Positions 22,594-37,512 are shown, counted from the first letter of the stretch. The stretch: DNA of 64,000 bases from Xestospongia bergquistia (GCA_963965975.1 OZ014411.1:12168501-12232500), one strand, 5' to 3'. The notes: generated by a model from the sequence alone, not told the origin. Numbers and translations are program-made.

Positions 22594-24975
22594 ATGGTTC
22601 TTTTTTTGGCTGTACAGATTATCCTTCTGCTCAACATATCAACAAGAGGTGCTCCTTTATTAACTATTCCTAATGAGGACTGGGGTTATGTTGATGTACA
22701 TCATGGAGCTCATAAGTTTTGGTAGTTGTAGGAATATACTGATCTATTGAGATATACTAAACCTCTTATTATGTGGTTACAGGTTAGCTTGTATTCTTTG
22801 TAGTCAAGCAAATTGACCTTATCTTGTGTTTTTTAGATATTGCAGGGTGGACCTGGAGCATCATCTACTGGCTTTAGTAACTTTGTAGAGATTGGATCAT
22901 TAGATGTAAATCTTAAGCCTCAAAATACAACTTGGGTTAGTTTGAGCCTTAAAATTGATAAATATATATCAATATTTTTTGAACAGATAAAAATAGAGAT
23001 GATGGTCTATTCTAGCTATAGTAATCACAGATCTACTATATTATTAGTTTCAAAACTAAACTGTAGTTTATAATTTGTTGATTGTATAATTATACTTAAC
23101 ATTGATATAGTAGATTCTTCAGATCCCTTAAAGGAATTGTACCATGGTATAAAGGACAAAAATAGTAACATTGGATAACTACTGGTACTGTCCATTTACT
23201 CATTAAGGATATTATTAGAATATGATATGCATTTCAGGTGCTACTATTAAATCTGGTACAAATTCCTTTAACTTCAATGTTGTGATTATAATGTATTAAC
23301 TATGTGATATGTCTGTACCTGGTGTCCTGTTGTTTTACAGGTTTTATCTGGTAATGTTCTATTGGAATAGTTGATCCTCTTGTTGCATTATTATTAGCCT
23401 TCTTAAACAAATATCAGATATTTAAATTAAGCACATCAGTTTTTGTTAAGTTTGTATATGTAATTGTCATTTGTTAAAGGGACTTCCATTTAATGTGTTC
23501 AGTGAGTCATATGGTGGTAAAATGACAGCTGCATTTGGTGTTGTTATAAATGTTGTCAGTTTTAAGATACCCTACTATGATATAATGATATGTATGATTT
23601 ATTTAAGCCATAAAGTTTGGGCAAAATACTACAAACTTTCAAGGTGTTGCATTAGGAGATAGTTAGATATCTCCTATAGGTTATAGTTATTGAAACAGAA
23701 TAGTATCATCATAGTTTTATTAGTAAATGATATAAAAGCTAAAATTGATAATTTAGACTTCTTAATGGACAAATCTACATACAAATACTGCATAAAACAA
23801 ATAGACATAATGTATATCTAATTCCAATTCAACTACATAGACAATATGCTAAATATATTGGCCTATTTATTCTACAGATTCAGTAAAAACTTAAGGGTCC
23901 TTATCTTCATGCAACTGTAAATAGATATGCTATTGTTACAATAACTCTGTCTCTGACATGTCTTGTGTGTGTATGTGTCTTCTATTTTATATTTCTTCTC
24001 CTCCTAATAGTCCTTGATTAACAGTGAAGGATTAAATCAACTCAATGCATTAGCAGACAAACCTAAAGCAGCATTAGTATCAGGTCAAGGTGCACTCTCT
24101 ACTATAATACGGGGACAAATGGAAGATGTAGTAGAAATTGTAAGTATTTGATGATAATTTGAATGTAATTAGTTTGTTAGAATAAATTGTTTGCTTTATA
24201 ACTTTAATTCCTGCTCATTTCTTTAACTAACAGATAATGTTAATTTTTATAATATCCTTTAACACAATGATAAGAATGAAGAAGATAGTTAATGAAAATG
24301 AAATGGACAAAAATGCATTTCAGACATGTTGGTATATCTCAACAAGGCGCTCTTAATGCACTGATGAATTTAGCAATAAAGAAGAAATTAAACGTACCTA
24401 AGATTGTTACCAGGGGAGGTTACTTATATTTGTTTTCAATATGATATATTCTCTGTCATTATAGGTCAATTTGGAGCTGTTGTGTTTACACAACTTGAAG
24501 ACTTCATGACAACTGTGATACATTATGGTTAGTATTCCTATCTCTCTCTCTCTGTATTATATACTTCATTTTGCACATGTTCTTACTGTTTGTGCTTTAG
24601 AAATAATAGTATTATTTGTATTGACGCTAACATTGTTATATTGTTTAGTTGATACTCTTCTGAGTTCTGGTACTACAGTGGTAGCAGACAATATCTTATT
24701 GTTGATACTACAGGTAAGTGACACACCCCCATTTCCCTAGTTAATGTCACTTTATATAGGAACACTTGAATGGATTAAGAAACTCCAGTGGTGTAATTTG
24801 AGCTCATTTCTTTCTGCACCACATCTACCTCTTTATCCTCCATCAGGAAAAAGAACTGGAGCCTTTCTACAACATTATAATAACTTGTGCTTTTATTGGA
24901 TACTAAAGCAGGACACGTGGTATATGTAGATATTACTGAGAGATTATTACTTTATTGACTAATACATTGTACACT
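22594..24975 (+). pseudogene. decayed serine carboxypeptidase (SCPEP1-like) with exon structure kept
   Basis: Translations of successive splice-bordered segments match retinoid-inducible serine carboxypeptidase, a secreted or lysosomal S10 peptidase. Segments: 22594-22782 (signal peptide-like start, then DWGYVDVHHGAHKFW), 22846-22935 (GGPGASSTGFSNF, oxyanion loop), about 23381-23426, 23480-23545 (FSESYGGKMTAAFG, nucleophile Ser), about 23630-23700 (NFQGVALGDS), about 23877-23921 (GPYLHAT), 24011-24139, 24324-24418, 24465-24527, 24649-24713 and 24760-24975. Breaks: TAG at 22723-22725 and 22729-22731, TAG at 23664-23666, a frameshift before GPYLHAT, one just before the QYLIVDT segment that holds the catalytic Asp, and one just before AGHVV, which holds the catalytic His. 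The exon for the conserved DNPVGTGFSY part was not found. Introns are present, so it decayed in place or is a DNA-level duplicate, not a retrocopy. Confidence 0.85.
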
Positions 24976-25190
24976 AATTAAAGAAAATTCTGCAACTTTA
25001 CAGAGAAATAATAGGTAGGCTACAATAAATACACAGTATAACAAAAGGACATGATCATCATTTACCTAGACACATGTCCATGTCATGTTCCTATATGTTC
25101 TTAAGAACTCAGGAAGTGTGTTTTATATGTTGATATGATAACTTACTATTGGAAACCCAACCCCCTAGATGAAGGTTTGCTAACATGTCA

Positions 25191-25239
<49 letters not shown>

Positions 25240-26530
25240 ATATACATGTATTATTGTATGATCAGTTTATACCTCTCTCTTTTCTCCTCTTCCTCCAGCC
25301 TTCTAAAGGGAGTAATGTACTCATCTGGAACTATTAACAATCCAAGTCAAACCAATCAAATAGAGTCATTAAGGAGTGAACACCTCTTAGTATTCTCTCA
25401 ATTAATAGGTCTGTAATAAATTATGTATGTATACATATTATCTTCAAATTCCTCCCTCTCTTTATAAAACCAAAACTGATTTATTGTGCATTAAAGAGGA
25501 CTGTGCCATATTACAGAAAAATATATATAGGTTACAAAAAATACACAGTATATCAAAAGGACATGATCAATTATGCTAGACACATGTTCATGTTCCTATC
25601 TGGGACTGATTTTATAGAAATGAGGATCAAAACTTACATATTCATGACATAAAAGTAACAAACAATCAATGAGGAAAGACTGTTAGTGAACTTCATCAAG
25701 TCCAAACTAGAGAGCTAACAATAGTCAATGAATTATTTCAAGTTGTAACTAGTATAGATTTAGAGCATTCTTAGTCTCCAACTACTTTATACATTATCAA
25801 CAAACTAGATGACATTCACACAGATCAGAGAGAATGATCAGACAGACTGAATAATCACTGTAACCTTCCTAAAGACCATTTTTAGCAGCCAAAATTGATC
25901 TCCCACACATCATTTTGCATTCAGTTTTAATTAGGCTTATTGAGGATGTCTTGTCATGGCAAAAGTGGTCCATCTCTCATGTGTACAGATTATTCTTAGT
26001 AGAACCCATAACTTTAGTTCAGTTATATTGATACTGAAAGTTACAATGTATATTATTGTATAATTATAGTTAACTGAAAGTTATAAAAGTTTGCCTTAAC
26101 ACAATAATGTATTCTCTGCTAAATGTTTAACAATAAATAAATAAACTCATACTCTACTAATATAGACAGACATATTCCATTGATCCTGAAACTTAAACTA
26201 CACGTATAATGCATATTTCACATGTTTTACATTAGTAATGTTACAAATACTTTCAATACTACTAGTATTTCTATTAGTCTGATTATTCTTATCACTACTA
26301 TTATATAAACTGACATATGTTAAAGAACATTGTGATTAGCATTAATATTATGATTGTACTTATAATTAAACATAAGCAATACTTTATTTTAGTTTGTATT
26401 TGTTCTAACAATCAGATATGATCCATATACATGTTCAGTTATTGTACTAATAAATTGATTGTTAAGATGTTAGCACAATTTATTCCAATAAGCATATAAT
26501 TTAATACTTTAATTATTATCATATTGAGCT
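24976..26530. other. AT-rich intergenic stretch
   Basis: Contains a (TA)n run at 25194-25234. 25299-25410 is open for about 38 codons (LLKGVMYSSGTINNPSQ) after a pyrimidine-rich CCTCTTCCTCCAG acceptor-like sequence, but no partner exon or family could be assigned. Confidence 0.4.
25194..25234. repeat. (TA)n microsatellite
   Basis: Uninterrupted TA dinucleotide run of about 40 bp. Confidence 0.9.
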
Positions 26531-26540
26531 CTTCTAATAG

Positions 26541-26693
26541 TAAATCTACCTCAGGTCAACAATTACAGAAGATAGACTAAATCAAATTGCCATTCTTTCC
26601 ATTGAAAAGGACATTTCTAAAATGCTTGATTACAGTCATATTATAGAATCATTTATTGCCAAAGATGGCAGCAGAAGAATAATTTTACCATGA
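26541..26693 (+). pseudogene. C-terminal fragment of a hAT-type transposase
   Basis: The frame ending in TGA at 26691-26693 reads LRSTITEDRLNQIAILSIEK and then ends SFIAKDGSRRIILP. This is the C-terminal dimerisation region of hAT transposases and of domesticated hAT-derived proteins, where the pattern ER-LNGLA-LLSIE is followed by a short tail. Upstream the frame closes with a TAA at 26541-26543 and no other domain piece is seen, so only the last ~50 residues remain. It is a dead fragment, not a gene. Confidence 0.6.
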
Positions 26694-26770
26694 TCTAATC
26701 TGGCATTGAAATAACATTTTATCTAAATACTTATAATCATTATTGTTAAATACACTGGGCCCACCTAACA

Positions 26771-26852
26771 CTAGACGTCTAGCTACACCATTGTCACTAG
26801 GCAACTTTGTTGCCAGCAACATGGCAACAAATTTGTTGGCAATAAAGTTGCC
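26771..26852. repeat. small inverted repeats (hairpin)
   Basis: CTAGACGTCTAG (26771-26782) is a perfect 12-bp palindrome. Next to it GGCAACTTTGTTGCCA (26800-26815) pairs with TGGCAATAAAGTTGCC (26837-26852) with one mismatch around a 21-base loop. This could be a miniature element or a relic of the nearby hAT transposon's ends. Confidence 0.6.
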
Positions 26853-26929
26853 CTATGTTGCAGCATTGTTGTCACAGACAACTTGTAACAAGCAACATTT
26901 TATGAAATGGCTGACATTGATATGGTGAC

Positions 26930-27935
26930 AAGTGCTGCAATTATCCTTGCTCTGACCTTGCTGACTATATCTGTCATTGTCATAATAGTACTCTATATAT
27001 TATATAAAAGAATGGTCATACTTAATTCACTCAATCATATGATATAATAGTTGATATAGTAGTAGTGTGATATTTTGTCATGAGACCTTTAGACAGTACT
27101 GGTAGTAGTACATGTATATTGTAACTGTTTTTATATGACACATGTATGTAAACAGCAGCAGTTAAAATGTATTGTGATATTTTAATGATGTCATTATATT
27201 AGCTATAGTCAACTTACTATAGGTTACAGATGGACATAGTGATAACAAGAATATTATGTATAAATGTGACAGTACAGCTTCTTAATTAAATCACTAGTAT
27301 AATACCTATTAATCATCATTATATACAAGTATATATTACAGTAAGTAATGAATAATGTAATAATTATTACTTTAATAATTCTTTTGCTTATAAAACTAAT
27401 TTTTAAAGTTTAATTTTAAATTCAACAACATCAAAGGTACAAATTGCTGCTAATCCATTCATCCATACTCTTATGATAGGTCACTTTATTATTTATTATC
27501 TATTCATCAATTCTTTTTTTATATTTATATAATTCATTTTATCATTAATGAGCTTATTCATCCATATTATACTATATATTCATCCATTTAGTAACGCATG
27601 CAGTAGATGATGTTATCCATGTACTGACATCATGGGATCTATAATGTGGTCATATATATCATGTATAATAACATTTAGACTTATCATCAATGACATACCA
27701 GGATATGGTAAGTTATTATAGTATGTGTATTATTTCATTTTATGTGTAGGTGAGAAAAAACTGTGGACAATTAGCCAGAAAATAACAATTTCTCAACTAA
27801 ATATGTCAATAACATAATAATTGTTTTTATTTAATTTCTTTTCTATGAATCAAAAAATCTTGAACAAATATTAGAATTTTATTACACTTAATTAATATGA
27901 TTAATAACGTTATGATAATTGTAAATATTCAAATA
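26930..27935. other. AT-rich intergenic stretch
   Basis: No coding or repeat structure seen. It separates the hAT fragment from the first exon of the ankyrin-Roc gene and probably contains its promoter. Confidence 0.4.
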
Positions 27936-27939
27936 GGCG

Positions 27940-28018
27940 GTGATTTTTTCTGAGAGTTGTTGAACTCCTTCGCTCTGAAGTTTCTCTTGTTTCTCGTTAA
28001 TTAGAACGTAGCAAATAG
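27940..28018 (+). other. probable non-coding first exon of the ankyrin-Roc-COR-death gene
   Basis: A less AT-rich segment ends in AAATAG|GTAAGC, a good donor site, and lacks any ATG. A 5' untranslated exon here would join the start exon near 28294-28342. The left end is a guess from composition. Confidence 0.4.
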
Positions 28019-28300
28019 GTAAGCATTAGCAACAGTTTTTATTGATTTGTACAAAGGTTTAAAAAGTGGCTCAAATAACAGCCTAACATTGCAATCAATT
28101 CAAACATCGAGATATTACTTATTCCTAATACTTCGTATATATTGTAGATATCTGTATGTCCTCTTATTGTAGTATATTATTGTGTTTACTGTATTTTCTA
28201 TATTTTTAAGTGACATCTTTAACAACGTAGTAGAGCAGTATATAACTTAGTAATTGAGTCAACTGGTATTCATGTGTGTTAAATTTGTTCAAGAAGAAGT

Positions 28301-31300
28301 ATGGAGTGTACTACAACCTGTGAAATGGATCAAAAGAAATTGGTCAGTTAGCTGCTAATAAACATTGTAAGCATAAACTATGCACTGTAAAATTGATTGA
28401 TGATCTAACAGGTCTATAATAATTTAAATTATGCATACAAAATATCTTTCAGCCCTACTATAGTCAGTTTAGTATTGCCAAGTGACATCAAAACATTGCC
28501 ATGTATATGTAAAAAAACAAGATGTTTATATGCTACAGAGAGAGAGAAAGAGAGATGACATGGTCCATAGGAAATTATCTATATCCTACCAATTGCAGTA
28601 ATTATGAGCTCTCTTCCAAAATGTTAATGTCTCAAACAACAACGAAGATGAACTTTTGACAACTTTCACTGTTTACATTCTTTGCATTATTGAGTCACTA
28701 ATAATAACAATACAAATAACAAAGCATTATCATTCTGACACAATATATGGACACCTATAAATGGTTATTTTCCTTTAACAAAATAATGTTGTTTCATGAC
28801 TGTATATTCAAAATTGATACAATAACCTGAATATTTATAGATTCTAAACCTGAAGTTGAAGTTAGAGGTCAAATAATATAGAAGAATAAGAAAGGATAAT
28901 TATTAGAATGTCAGACTACATATCCTGTGGTTGCTTTGTTGTATCCTTGTATGTAAGGCTGTCAATACGAATTTTAACAGTAAATCTGTACATAGTACAC
29001 ACATGCTCTTTTTGGGAAGTCAAAATATGCAGTCTATGTAGTTCCATAGTAATTAGTAATCAAGTATGTGTTGTTGATATTTATCAATATATATATTTTA
29101 GTCTTAACACATTTAGCAATAGTGACTATATATTAAGCAGTTAAACAACCAAACTATTTTAACAGTGGTATATAATTAAGTGTACCACTGTACAAGTCCC
29201 TTGTGTTACAATATTTGTGGACAATTTTCTACAGTTATATTTCTACAAAACACATTGAATGTTACTACAAAATTAATGATGGAGGTAGTATCGTATTGAT
29301 ATATTAAAAAGAAGTTATAGTTCTCTCTCTGTTATAAAGTTATGTTTATATAGCATTTAGTATTGACATTTTTGACGTAACATAAATTTATAAAAATCAA
29401 TATATACAATTCAGATAAATTTTGTTTATGATTTGTCATGAGTTTGTTCAGTCATGAGTAACTTCATTCCAAATACCCAAATAAAAACTTAGACAAGATA
29501 TACACTGAATATTCAATAAGTAAGTTATTATATAGACTTAAATTTACGAGAGGGCATATAAAGTCCATAGTAATATTCGCTCGCTATAATTGTTTAACAC
29601 TTGAAATGTATTGAAGTCATGAGGTATATGTACTTGACCTTATAGTTTGCAAATAGGTTATTTCCATATACCTATTACAATGTACTTAGTATATTGATAG
29701 TTACTGCACTCTTGTTATGCTATGTCTTCTATAATATTATGTCTATTGCATTATAAACTATGTTGTATACAATCTTGTTTATATGTAATATTGCATTTAT
29801 TAACTTTGTTATCTTTATTAGAATTACTTACTGATTACTTCTGCTAAAAACGGACAACTATATGAGGTGAAACAAGCTTTAGAGCAAGGAGCAAATGTCA
29901 ATGCTCAAGATGAATATGTAAGTTTGTTATAATATAGTACTATTTAGGGACGTATTATGATAAATGTACTTGTTACTATCAAATCATCATAATTATTTAC
30001 ATAAATAATATGCAAGTCTTGTAATTCTTATAATAATAATCGCAATGTATTCTTTAAATCAAACTAGCATAATTGATGTACATCTGTTATAAAGTCTTTA
30101 TAAAGTTTAATCATGTAGTTGAAACATTTTACATACAAATATTTATTACATTTTGTATATTTTATGTTAGTATTTACAAGTAGCTGGAATATAAAGTTAA
30201 TCTTATACTTGTTCTTTTCGTCTGGCCGCTTATGGTCACCTGGATTATGGATTAGATTGTTCAATATTTTATAATCAAATGCAACTTTTATATTTGTTGT
30301 AATCTTTGGATTTGGTGTACACAATATGCTACAATGTTCACTGATTGCTGTTTATCGAGCAATGTCTCAATCTGTGCTTGCTATAACCATTAATAGCTCT
30401 CCTAACAAATCTCGACTTCTTATCATCAATCACCTTAAGGACTGATTCTAACTTTTTGACTCATCATGACTTCTTAGGTCACTATATCAACAAGCTCTAC
30501 TTTTTTTCTACATGATCACCTAGAGAGAACTGTTCTTTACCTTTTAAGGTTGTAAGAAGCTTACTGGTACTTGCACTAGATGATAAATATATATATAAAG
30601 GCCTAACTCAATTAGGTTAGAAATATATATCCATCTCTAATATTCTGGTTGTGAACAAGAACAAACCTTTTCATCTTCTGAAAGCTCACCACCAAAATGC
30701 CCTAAAGGATTCATTAACTGCATCTTATAATCATGAGAAAAAATCTGCACAATTGGGACCATTTGAGGTGTAAAGACTTAGATAGTTCTCCAGCTTGGGA
30801 TAATTTCATAATGGAATCCCCTAAATTGTATTTTGAAGAGATAAACTCTTCCTTGATTTGACAATGACCAATGTAGCAACCTAAAAAACTTTGACCTGTT
30901 GCCACTTCAGCTCCAAGATCACAAAATTCTTTTTTAGCATCCTCCAGGTATGATGGGTGAACAATCAATACGGACTTTACAGGTTCAGCGTAGTGGTCAA
31001 ATTGAGGTCCACATCTTAAAAGCAACTGAAACTATTCTCATAATCTTGGTAATGTTACAACACAAGATGAGTCATCTCTATACCAGTTTTGGTATATTTT
31101 ACTATGGTCAGTAAGAAAGTTGACTAAAATACTGCAATGGCATATATTACAATGGAGAGTGGTCACCTTGATTTATCCCCTCCTCAGAGCTTTCTTGTAC
31201 CGATAGAATGGAATAACCTTAATAGCTGCTAAATAGAGACCTTGTTCATTGTGGCCATATTGCTTTAGCATTTCATAAAGCTACAGCCCTGTTAACAGAA

Positions 31301-32578
31301 TTGAATACATTTTCTGTATCTAGCATTAATAGACCATAACCTTCACTTGATATCTTTTCAGATAGCTCCCTCATTTCATGAACTGCCTCCTTGATTTCCA
31401 CTTTCACTCCTGAGCATAACTGATCAGACCCAACAGTACTTTCACATTTGTGTGAGCTGTCAAAACTATAGCTTTTTTCAGAACTTCCCCAATATCAATC
31501 AGTCTCATCCCTGGGCACTTATATGAAGGAATTGTCATTGCACTCCCATGTTTCCACTAGGCTCAGTATTAACTTTAGTTCTTCCGTCAAATCACCCTCA
31601 ATCAGCAGAGGTAATTTGTCACAATATACAAATCCTTCTTTTCCAATAGTGTAGGGTTCCAGTCATTTCTCCCTCAGTACTACTAACACAGTTTTATTAC
31701 TCAAGTAAACATATTAAGAGGGATTCAAAACACCACCAATTTAATATGTTCTTACCTGTCCTTTGAGCATCAAGGAGTAAAAAGTTTCAAACTATGTTCT
31801 TCTTCTGTTCCATTCTTCTGAAGTTTATGTGTTGCTTAACATATCTCTCTGATTCATAAACTAAATCATCATTTGTTCTTGTCTCCATGATTCCAGTTGT
31901 CTTTTCAGCAACTGCCTAATAATGAAGCCTTGCCTTACTATACTGTCACATTGTAAAATTACCACTAAGAACACAATGTGAAAAAAATAAAGAGAATCAG
32001 ACAAAAGCAACACAAAAGCTTTATAAAAGAAGGCGAGTTCACATTAGACTCAATGAATTTGTCCATAATTGTTAGTGTTTTGCAGAATTGACTTGTTGCT
32101 GTTAATGTTGCAATTCTAGTAAATGTGAGAAGTACATATGTTTTAGCAAGTAAAAGTTCTTCATTTGTATTGGCAATTGTGACAACCAGTTTGTTGTTAA
32201 TGGTGGTCAGAGTGCCAGATATACTGGTCAAAAATCTTTTAACAAACCTTACTCTCAGGGCTGGTAATCCCAATCACTTGGATGGTCTGTCATTTATAGC
32301 AAATAAGCTTTGATAAGCATTTGGAACAACAGTCTTGAGCTCAGATGGAGAAAATATGGACGATAACGTGTATATATGCAGGTCTAAGGTTGTTAATATC
32401 AAGTTAACCTCAGTGTGATTTGTCATGTAGGAAGGGCAGTCTTGACAGTGTTTGTTAGTCTTTTGCTGAACAAATCACCAAGCTGAGTAGAGTAGAGATA
32501 AGACTAAATCTCACTCAAAGGGATAAAGTGAATATCAAGTGGAGCAGCCACTTACATACATACATACATACATACATG

Positions 32579-32663
<85 letters not shown>

Positions 32664-35600
32664 CTACATTTATCTTTCTATGGTCATTGAAAAAGGTGTG
32701 TTTAACTAGTGTTGTCTTTTTCTCCTTTTTTGTAGTTATTTGTTTCTTGATCAGATCATAATATACATCATATACATTTATTGTTCACAACGTGTACAGT
32801 CTATTTCTTGCCACTTCATATAGTTAACTAATAACATGATAACATTACTCAATGAGATAAAAATGAAACATGTAATGTCATGTTTTATTAGTACATATAT
32901 GAATATTATTATTACATACTAATGTTATATCATTTATCATTATAGTCATATGCATGTAAGTACACACATATATATGTATATGTGTGCATAAAAAATAAAG
33001 ATTGTACTATTGATATATTGATGAAAAATTATACAATTTCCATTATCATTACATATAGAACAAGATGACTAGTATATGCTGGGCTTCATGTCATGGGCAC
33101 ACAGATACTGTTCAATATCTTTTAGAAGCTAAAGCAGATCATAATATACCTGATGTAGTAAGTGCATTTATGTATTGATATAGAAAATAAACACTTCATA
33201 TCAGACACCTTCTAAACTTGTGTTGCTACTTTGAAAGTGTTAACCCTTTACCCACAAAATTGCGCATGCACATTACCATACATAACAAAATTGAGTGGCC
33301 ACCAAATGGTTTCCAAGTAGTTGTTTTGTCTTCAAATTCTACATTTGGAAAGTGGAGTCTTTACTTAAAAGCTGTCTGTGTGTAGAAATGGAGAAAACAC
33401 TCATCTCTGAATATTTTGTGTTTTTATAATTACATTGTACATGTTTACAATTTTCATGTATTCTTGTATGATTGCTAAAAGTCTCCATTGCTTCATATTG
33501 TAAGTTATCTTCATCAAAATCACTATCACTATATTCACAGAAAATGTCTGCTCTTACATCTCACTAATTATTGGTTACCATACAATGTTAGCTGTCAAAC
33601 TCACAATCAGTCTCCTTTGCACAATAATTATTATCGACTAAAATATGACAGTTTCCAGCTAGATGTGTACGTTAACTGTATTATGTAAATAACAAATCAG
33701 TACTACATTGAAAATATCCAATAAATTTTAATGATCAATGAAAATATTCCAATATTACGATTTGTTAATAAAAGCTTATCATTGTAATAACTAAGCAGTT
33801 ATCATAGTAGTTTAACCCTTTAAATGCTGTGAATGTATAAAGTTATCATTAATCATTTGCTATTTGGTTCAATTGATGTGTATCCATATCATCTGACTTT
33901 AATGCACTGTTGTTGCTTTTTGAAAGCTGTAATAGCTGTAACCATGTTAAAAAATGATGCTAAAGTAGTTTGGAAGGTTGCTCTAGTCTTTTGACCTTAA
34001 AATACCTCATTGATGTGCTTTCTGACCTTGTATATGTTTGTTGGTTCATTGCTATCTTCATACATGCGAGTACACAAAACCACAACACTTAGAAATATGT
34101 TATCTTTTGAAAGGCAGTGATGATGAATTTACACCTAACCTATATAACATGAACAATAATGACTTTTATCTATTACATAATGTCCATCATTTATGATGAG
34201 CATAGTTTATTGTTGCTGAATTTTATCACAAAAGTTAGAGCTGACACATTTCAATGGTCAACAGGCCTCATAGATATCTACAATATTTCATACCCAACAA
34301 TAAAACTCATAGTATAGCTAACCCCATAACACTGTACTCTATTTGACTTACTTTACCTTTTGTTCACATATCATATCCTCCATTATCATGCTGATTAGTC
34401 AAATCTCTACACCAGTGCCTGGTTAGTAGAAACTACAAATCATGACATTAGATAAGACCAGATAAAATAAGAGCGTATATGGGTTTTATAATCATTAGGT
34501 GTTTTGTATAGCTACCTGCTTTAGGTGTTTACTGGCATAAGGACCCAACCTTCCATTTGAGTCATAGCTTAAAGGATTGGTTGGACAATGATCTCTTGAT
34601 ATTCATTTGTTTCTCCACTTTGTTGACAATAGAGATTTACCACACTATGGCAAACCAACATAATATTAAACTACAAGGTTTACTTCAACCAATTCTAACA
34701 TTGACAAATGACAAATTCAATGAAATATTATACCTAGTAAAGAACAAAGTATAGATGAGGCTATGGTTCCATTCAAAGGATGTTAATCATTTAAACAATA
34801 TGTACCAACAAAGCCAGTCCTTGTGAATTTAAAATCTAGGTGGGATAGATGATATGACAGATTGTTTAGGTGAGGCTAATGCTTAGACAGGCAAAAAGGA
34901 TGACAAGGTTGAGAAGGAGTGCTGCAACTGTCTTGAAATTGACAGAAAAGATAATCACTACTTCTGTCATGTCTATTTCTATAATTTTTAAGAACTTGAT
35001 CTTCTAGATCTATTGTGAAAAAATATTCATATGAGACAAAGAGATCAGATAGATTGGGCTTTGTTACAACATTTAAGTTCATCTTAACAAAAGGATCTCC
35101 CTCAGAGATGAGATAGTGAGTTCGTGCAGAATGAAAATTTAGCTATAACAGTATAACATAACACCAAGCCCTTGTGTTGCATCTTAACAAATCCAAATCC
35201 AAATGTCTTATGGCCCAAATAATTGGAACTGACAAATAACGCCCACACAAGCAATTTGGCAAATATGGATTCATAGAGCAGATTATTATGATGACTATAC
35301 AGTTATGATGGTACCTACATTCTGTATGTATATAGATGGACAATCAAAGTCAAACTAGATTGCTGTAACCAACATATTTAAATTTTACTACAAAAGATCA
35401 TTTTGATCATATACAATGGAAAATACACATATCTATGAAGTAGTGAAGGATAAAAGGGTGACATTGAACATATGACAGTTAATATTAAATGTAGGTTATA
35501 TGTTAATGATTTTACTGAGCTTAGAACTACCTGAATAAAAGTAGATTGAAAATATTTTAAAGATGATATTTAGAATGTACTGTAATATTATACTACATAA

Positions 35601-36317
35601 TGAAGTATAAGATGTCCACAATAGTCATTCAACTGAGAAACAAACAATAAAATTTTGTTTAATTGTTGTGATGTGATTGTACATTTATTCAAACATAACT
35701 TATATCATAATCATTTCTTTTAAAAAAAAAGTGAGCATACCCAGTCCTTAATTGACAGGTCTATCAAATACATGTACTTGTTAAATACATGAACATGTAC
35801 ATAATGTTAAATAATGATAAGTAACATGTTGTTTAACGACAATACTTTACATGTCTCTAATTATATTATGTTCTCATCAATTGTTAACAGTATGGATCTA
35901 CTCCACTGATAACATCTGTAGGAAATGGCCATGTAGATGTCATTGCTTTGTTACTTAAGCATGGTGTTAACATCCATCATACTGATGAGGTCAGTAAACA
36001 TGTATGTATATTGATGTAGGTTCTATTTTATACTCCATTAACTTTCTACTCTAGTAATTATCCAAACAATTGCAAGAGTCTAGCATACTTTACATACATT
36101 AAATGTGAAATCAAATAATGCTATTTGACTTTTCTTTTTAAAGTAATTTATCTCCTATTTTTAAACATGTTCCAATGACACTGTGTTTCATTGAGCTTAT
36201 AAAGAGATAACAATTGTTGACACTATGTAAAAATAAAAATATATGTTTATATATTTTTGAGGTATCTAATTACCTTATAAATATACATATACATACATGC
36301 ATACATACATACATATA

Positions 36318-36355
<38 letters not shown>

Positions 36356-37448
36356 AATATAGGTGTGTGTTAGAATTGAGAAGGCGGCACATAACTAACA
36401 TTCTGAAGTTTAGGATAGTAAAATGTAGTTGATATGTCTTGCTGGAGTGGACTTAGAGGTTCTGCTTGTGTTCAGCAAAGCAATGTTCAGATATAGTGTA
36501 GCCCTTAAATAACAATAGTAAAAGGAAGACTGGAAGGGAGACATGTTTTCAGATATATCACTCTCTGTTTAATATGAATGGGCATGTATGTAGAATTTGA
36601 AAAGTACAAAGACTGTTAAATAACAGAGGAGCCATGTTACGCTGATTTGACCTTCATTAGGCAAATCTTAATGGTATAAGTGAACCCACTTCAAGAATTA
36701 AAACAGTTGTCCTAACAATAGCTATAATAAATTAAAGTCAGTCTTGGTTTATGTTCATCTTTTGTAAGTCAATGTTTTGTTTCTTGCCATTTCATACAAT
36801 TTGTGACAGCTCTGAACCATTTCCTACATAATTTCAGTGCATATCAAGCAAAAGTGGAAAAGGATGAGAAAATATATTGATAAATATATATGTTGAGTAT
36901 AACTTGTGAGCTATTCTTTAAACTAGCACCATAGATTACCTGTCATAATGAGTTCTAGTAGTAGTTCACCATTGTTTCATTGACAGATGTTTTCTATATA
37001 ATTTATGAAGTTGAAACAGACAAGTCAGAGTGCTTTATTCCTTCATAATTATAAACTGTAAACTATATTATTGTGAACATTGCTTTAAAGTGTATAATTA
37101 TAATTATCTATTGTAAAGCTAGAATTACTGTTCTTTGTATTATTATACTCCATTTGTGTTATTGTTTTTTTAATGTTATTATAGAGAGGTGAGACTGCAC
37201 TACATGTCTCATCAGCATGGGGTCATAAAGAAGTAACAGAATTGCTCCTGAGACATCAGACAAAAATCAATGCTGTCAATGAGGTAAATATAGTTGTTTG
37301 TAAGTGAGAATATATAAAATGTGATGTCAAAGAGTACAATATTCATAAAAGAAGTCAAGGTGTTGAATGTAATTTAGTAATTTAAATGTCTTGATTAACA
37401 TTTAACCAATATTTGCATGGTCAATTATGTTACATATAATTCAGTTAA

Positions 37449-37512
<64 letters not shown>

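Noticed and set aside
26743..26928. 61-codon frame over the hairpin
   Set aside because: The frame is caused by the inverted GGCAAC repeats; no protein pattern.
32528..32761. Open frame with a long run of Tyr-Ile
   Set aside because: It is the translation of a CA/TA microsatellite. The similar frames at 36214-36432 and 37427-37633 are rejected for the same reason.
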